A stretch of 64,000 nt of DNA from Trueperaceae bacterium (GTDB taxonomy: Bacteria > Deinococcota > Deinococci > Deinococcales > Trueperaceae). Shown here piece after piece: positions 60,512-64,000 of this stretch. Every line of letters begins with the position of its first letter. Positions within the stretch are counted from its first letter, which is position 1. The notes beneath the pieces were generated by a model. It was not told the DNA's origin. It saw nothing but the letters and a program-made list of their open reading frames with translations, and searched no databases. The position numbers and the translations under genes are program-made. The DNA lies in the NCBI GenBank assembly GCA_023954415.1, contig JAMLIB010000003.1, positions 270,095 through 334,094 of the forward strand, written 5' to 3'.

Positions 60512-61635
60512 CGCGCTTGCGGTGGGTGAGGCGCGACGCGGAGCCGCCGCTCCTGACGTTCGGCGTGAGCGCCGCGTCGTTCCTGCTGGCCCTGGGCGCG
60601 GCGCTCGTCGCCTTCGCGGCGTACGGTCTCGACCCCTGGGAGGCGGGCGCCACCGTCGTTAGGCGTACTCTCCTCGACGGTCGCGGCCTCGGCGAGGTAG
60701 TCAGGCGCAGCATCCCGCTCCTCCTCACGGGCGCAGGCCTGGTACTGGCGCTGCGAGCGCGCTTCTGGAACATCGGCGCAGAGGGGCAGATCCTGGCCGG
60801 CGCGGTGGCGGCCAGCGCGGTGGCGCTCTTCGCGCCGGGCCTCGGCGTCATGACGATCCCCGCGCTCTTCGCCGCGGCGTTCGTCGGCGCGGCCCTCTAC
60901 GGCCTCGTGCCCGCGCTCCTCAAGGCGCGCCTCGGCGTGAACGAGATCATCACGACCCTGATGTTCAACTACGTCGCGCTGTACGCCGTCCGGTGGCTCA
61001 TCAACGGACCCTGGCGCGGCAAGTCCGTCACGGGCTTCAGCTACTCGGACCGCTTCCCGCGCGAGACCTACTTGAGCGTGCTCGACGGCACGCGCGTTCA
61101 CGTCCCGACCTTGGTGATAGGCATCGTGCTTGCGCTCGGCCTCACCTGGCTCCTGCGCTACACGCGCCTGGGCTTCTCCATCCGGCTGCTCGGCGAGGCA
61201 CCGGACGCCGCGCGCTACGCGGGCGTCAAGCTCCTGCCGACCACGCTCGCCCTCGCGGCGCTCTCGGCCGGCGCCGCCGGGATGGCAGGCGCGGGCGAGG
61301 TGGCGGGCATCCATCACCGTCTCATCGAACCGACGAGCATCTCCATGGGCTTCGGCTACACGGCCATCCTCGTGGCGCTCCTGGCCCGCGGGCACGCCTG
61401 GGCGACGCTCATCACGGCCCCGCTCCTCGGCTGGGTGCTCGCCGCCGGCGACGTCGTGAAGGTGAGCCTGCAACTGCCGTTCCAGCTCACCGACGTCATG
61501 ACCGGGCTCACGCTCCTGCTCCTCGTTGCCTCCGAGCCGCTCCTCACCTACCGCCCCGTGCTCGTGCGCCGGCCCGCGCCGCCCGACGCGGGCCAGGCGG
61601 GCAGGCCGACCCCGCGCGCCTCCGGCGGCGAGTGA
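60508..61635 (+). CDS. BMP/nucleoside-type ABC transporter permease (YufP-like)
   Basis: A 375-residue membrane protein with about ten helices. Diagnostic stretches are LRARFWNIGAEGQILAGAV, ARLGVNEIITTLMFNYVALY and GFSIRLLGEAPDAARYAGVK, as in nucleoside and purine importers. The ATG overlaps the ATPase stop (ATGA). The C-terminal ~25 residues are Pro/Arg-rich. Confidence 0.93.
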   Translation: MTRLRWVRRDAEPPLLTFGVSAASFLLALGAALVAFAAYGLDPWEAGATVVRRTLLDGRGLGEVVRRSIPLLLTGAGLVLALRARFWNIGAEGQILAGAVAASAVALFAPGLGVMTIPALFAAAFVGAALYGLVPALLKARLGVNEIITTLMFNYVALYAVRWLINGPWRGKSVTGFSYSDRFPRETYLSVLDGTRVHVPTLVIGIVLALGLTWLLRYTRLGFSIRLLGEAPDAARYAGVKLLPTTLALAALSAGAAGMAGAGEVAGIHHRLIEPTSISMGFGYTAILVALLARGHAWATLITAPLLGWVLAAGDVVKVSLQLPFQLTDVMTGLTLLLLVASEPLLTYRPVLVRRPAPPDAGQAGRPTPRASGGE

Positions 61636-62564
61636 TGGAGCTCGAGTTGCTGACCACCACGTTGGCGCGCGCGCTCGCCTTCGGCACGCCCCTCCTCCTC
61701 GCCGCGCTCGGCGAGGTAGTGGCCGAGCGGGCCGGCGTGGTCAACCTCGGCATGGAGGGCATGATGATGCTCGGCGCCGTCGCCGGCTTCATGGTGGCCG
61801 CCGCGACCGGGTCGCTCCCGCTCGCGCTCCTCGTCTCCGTGCTCGCGGGCGTCGCCGTGGCCGCGCTGCACGGCGTTATCGCCACCTTCCTCCTCGCCAA
61901 CCAGTTCGTCAGCGGGCTCGCCATCACGATCGGCGGGGTGGGGCTGGCCAACCTCCTCGGCAAGGAGTGGGTGGGCAAGCCGCTCGCCGCGCCCATGCTG
62001 CCCTTCGACGTGCCCGTCCTGTCCGGTATCCCGCTGCTGGGGCCCGCGTTCTTCACGCGGCAGTACGCGCTGACGTACGCGGCGCTCGCCTTGGCGCTCG
62101 TCGTCTGGCTCGTCCTCTTCCGCTCGCGCGCCGGCCTGACGTTGCGCACGGTGGGGGAGTCGCCCGCCGCCGCGGACGCCGCCGGCGCGAACGTGCGGCG
62201 CGTGCGCTTCCTCGCCGTCCTGGTCGGCGGGGCCATGGCGGGGTTGGCCGGCGCCTACCTCTCCCTCGCCTACCGGCCGGCCTGGGGCGAGAACATCACC
62301 AACGGGATGGGCTGGATCGCGCTCGGGCTCACGATCCTGGCGCTCTGGCACCCGCTGCGCGCGGTGCCGGCCGCCCTCCTCTTCGGCGCCTTCTTCACCC
62401 TCTCCTTCCGGCTCCAGGCCGTGCTGCCACCGGAACTCCTCACGCTCCTCCCGTACCTCGTCACGGTGCTCGCCCTCACGCTCATCGCCTGGCGCGGTGG
62501 GCGGGGTGCGGTCGGCGCCCCCGAGGCCCTCGGCGTGCCTTACCGGCGCGGGGAGCGCGAATGA
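61635..62564 (+). CDS. BMP/nucleoside-type ABC transporter permease (YufQ-like)
   Basis: A 309-residue membrane protein. It has ERAGVVNLGMEGMMMLGAV, ANQFVSGLAITIGGVGLANLLGKEWVG (in parts) and SLAYRPAWGENITNGMGWIALGLTILA (in parts), the standard second permease of BMP systems. ATG 61635 shares a base with the preceding stop. The binding-protein gene follows after 131 bp. Confidence 0.93.
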   Translation: MELELLTTTLARALAFGTPLLLAALGEVVAERAGVVNLGMEGMMMLGAVAGFMVAAATGSLPLALLVSVLAGVAVAALHGVIATFLLANQFVSGLAITIGGVGLANLLGKEWVGKPLAAPMLPFDVPVLSGIPLLGPAFFTRQYALTYAALALALVVWLVLFRSRAGLTLRTVGESPAAADAAGANVRRVRFLAVLVGGAMAGLAGAYLSLAYRPAWGENITNGMGWIALGLTILALWHPLRAVPAALLFGAFFTLSFRLQAVLPPELLTLLPYLVTVLALTLIAWRGGRGAVGAPEALGVPYRRGERE

Positions 62565-62695
62565 CCATCAGCCACGACCGCCGACGGAGGGTCGGCGGTG
62601 GGCGAGCCGAACGCGGCGCGTTCGGCTTTGCAGTCACGGCGCGTCGTTACCGGGAGACGAGAGCCCCGGCCGGCGCGACCTCGGAGGTCTTCATA

Positions 62696-63853
62696 ATGCG
62701 GTTCGCCCGTCAACTAGCCGTCTTGGCACTCATCACCGTCTTCTGCGGCGCTGCCGCGCAGGTCAGCGAGACCGACGTCAAGGCTTGCTGGCTCTACGTC
62801 GGCCCGGTAGGCGACTACGGCTTCTCCTACGCCCAGGACCTCGGTCGCAAGGCCACCGCCGCCGACCTGCCTGGCATCACCACCGCCTACGTCGAGGCCG
62901 TCGCCGAGGCCGACGTCGAGGCGACGGTCGATCAGCTCGTCGCCGACGGCTGCAACGTCGTGCTCGGTACGTCCTTCGGCTTCGGCGACGGTCTGCTGGC
63001 CGCGGCCGAACGCTACCCCGACGTGATCTTCGGGCACGCGACCGGCGTCGAGCGCGCCCCGAACCTCCTCACCTACATGGCCGACTTCTACCAGGTCTAC
63101 TACGTGAACGGCCTGATCGCCGGGGGCCTGAGCAGCTCCGGCATCGTCGGCTACATCGGGGCGTTCCCCATCCCCGAGGTCAAGCGCCACATCGACGCCT
63201 TCGCCATCGGCGTCAAGGAGGCCAACCCCGACGCGAAGGTCGTGGTGCGCTGGCTCTACAACTGGTTCGATCCCGCCGGCGCCAAGGAGGCGACCGAGGC
63301 CCTCATCGCCGACGGCGCCGACGTCTTCGCCTTCACCGAGGACACCCCGACCGTCGCCCAGACGGCCGCCGCGCACGGCTACCCGAGCTTCTCCCACTAC
63401 GCCTCCATGCTGCCGTACGCGCCCGACACCATCGCTTCCGGCCAGCTCGTCAACTGGGGCGTCCTCACGACCGACATCCTGAGCAAGGTCATCGACGGCA
63501 CCTACACGAGCACCAACCTCGAGGACGTCGACTACTTCTGGCTCCTCGCTCAGGGCGCCGTCGAGGTGGGCGCCGAGCCGGGCATGGTCATCAACCCGGC
63601 GTACGAGGAAGCGCTCAAGGAGCGGACCGTCGAGCTCGCGAACGGCGACAGGCTCTCCGTCTACGACCTCGCGCTGCTGCGCATCGAGCAGATGGCGACC
63701 GACCCCGTGGCGTTCGACCCCTTCACGGGCCCCGTCTACGACCGCAAGGGCAACCTCGTGTACGGGGTCGGCGTCACGCCAAGCGTCGAGGAGCTACTCG
63801 GCCTGCAGTGGGCGGCCGACAACGTCGAGGGCCCCTGGGAAGGCGAGCCCTGA
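62696..63853 (+). CDS. BMP-family ABC transporter substrate-binding protein
   Basis: A 385-residue binding protein of the basic-membrane-protein (Med/PnrA-like) family: GPVGDYGFSYAQDLGRKAT, ADGCNVVLGTSFGFGDGLLAAAERYPDVIFGHATG, GIVGYIGAFPIPEVKRHIDAFAIGVKEANP (each in parts). The family binds nucleosides or related compounds. The signal peptide ends CGAAAQ; the Cys is not in a proper lipobox. GGAGG precedes the ATG at 62696. Last gene of the complete importer 58961-63853. Confidence 0.92.
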   Translation: MRFARQLAVLALITVFCGAAAQVSETDVKACWLYVGPVGDYGFSYAQDLGRKATAADLPGITTAYVEAVAEADVEATVDQLVADGCNVVLGTSFGFGDGLLAAAERYPDVIFGHATGVERAPNLLTYMADFYQVYYVNGLIAGGLSSSGIVGYIGAFPIPEVKRHIDAFAIGVKEANPDAKVVVRWLYNWFDPAGAKEATEALIADGADVFAFTEDTPTVAQTAAAHGYPSFSHYASMLPYAPDTIASGQLVNWGVLTTDILSKVIDGTYTSTNLEDVDYFWLLAQGAVEVGAEPGMVINPAYEEALKERTVELANGDRLSVYDLALLRIEQMATDPVAFDPFTGPVYDRKGNLVYGVGVTPSVEELLGLQWAADNVEGPWEGEP

Positions 63854-63858
63854 GCTCT

Positions 63859-63886
63859 AGGCCGGGCCCAAGGCCCTGTCCGGCCT
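63859..63886 (+). terminator. Weak hairpin after the BMP operon
   Basis: AGGCCGG (63859-63865) can pair with CCGGCCT (63880-63886) across 14 nt, starting 5 bp after the stop. No U-tract. Confidence 0.35.
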
Positions 63887-63936
63887 GAGCCGGGGGGCGT
63901 AGGCTCGAGCCGGACCGACGAGAGGGTCGGCGCCCC

Positions 63937-64000
63937 GGGGGGGGGGGCCCCCCCCCCCCCCCGCCCCGGGGGGGGGGGCACGCGGCCCCCGGCGGGGGGC
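63937..64000. other. Poly-G/poly-C stretch, probable assembly artefact
   Basis: A run of 11 G (63937-63947), then 15 C, G, 4 C and another 11 G (63968-63978), then more G/C tracts to the end. Nothing like it occurs elsewhere in the window. Confidence 0.75.

Overview
The window is GC-rich bacterial chromosome, packed with genes and using many GTG starts. Its features fit Deinococcota (a Trueperaceae-like lineage is my best guess): many genes have a TANNNT -10 element only 6-7 nt before the start codon (leaderless transcription, common in Deinococcus), there is a Crp/Fnr regulator of DdrI type, a LexA repressor, and many ABC importers. No rRNA, tRNA, CRISPR array, integrase or insertion sequence was seen. 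The last ~65 bases are poly-G/poly-C and look like an assembly artefact.

Layout. 1-2314: RND exporter (cut by the window edge), its TetR repressor with matching operators, and a tyrosine phosphatase. 2468-10699: zinc metallopeptidase, a sugar ABC importer (binding protein plus two permeases, no ATPase) with a HAD hydrolase, a DUF2249 protein, an MFS transporter and an FAD oxidoreductase. 10850-20149: housekeeping and stress genes: GlsB-like protein, MsrB, TDT-family transporter, DAO-type oxidase, YgjP-like metallopeptidase, Hsp20, an atypical SDR, and an MsrA/PepA pair. 20360-27999: an IclR-controlled peptide uptake and breakdown operon (binding protein, two permeases, M19-like dipeptidase, proline-iminopeptidase-like hydrolase, M24-like protein). 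28095-30337: selenium use (MnmH/SelU and SelD). 30428-34126: a second peptide importer, again without ATPases. 34455-36386: a GGDEF-EAL protein.

36391-53970 is the most distinctive part, a PQQ-dependent alcohol oxidation system. It has a quinoprotein alcohol dehydrogenase carrying the Asp-x-Asp signature of lanthanide enzymes, a cytochrome c fused to a secreted-repeat domain, a two-domain binding protein that appears to fuse the two PQQ-associated binding-protein families, a separate paralogue of its C-terminal half, a PQQ-associated beta-propeller protein, an unknown acidic exported protein, an ABC-2 transporter of the PQQ-associated type, a two-component system, and a NitT/TauT-type importer. 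The housekeeping sigma factor, with an unusual ~270-residue Lys/Ala-rich histone-H1-like N-terminus, sits in the middle.

54261-64000: glycerophosphodiesterase, CoA-transferase, LexA with a visible operator, a Crp/Fnr regulator, an NfuA-like Fe-S protein, and a complete BMP/nucleoside-type ABC importer (ATPase, two permeases, binding protein).
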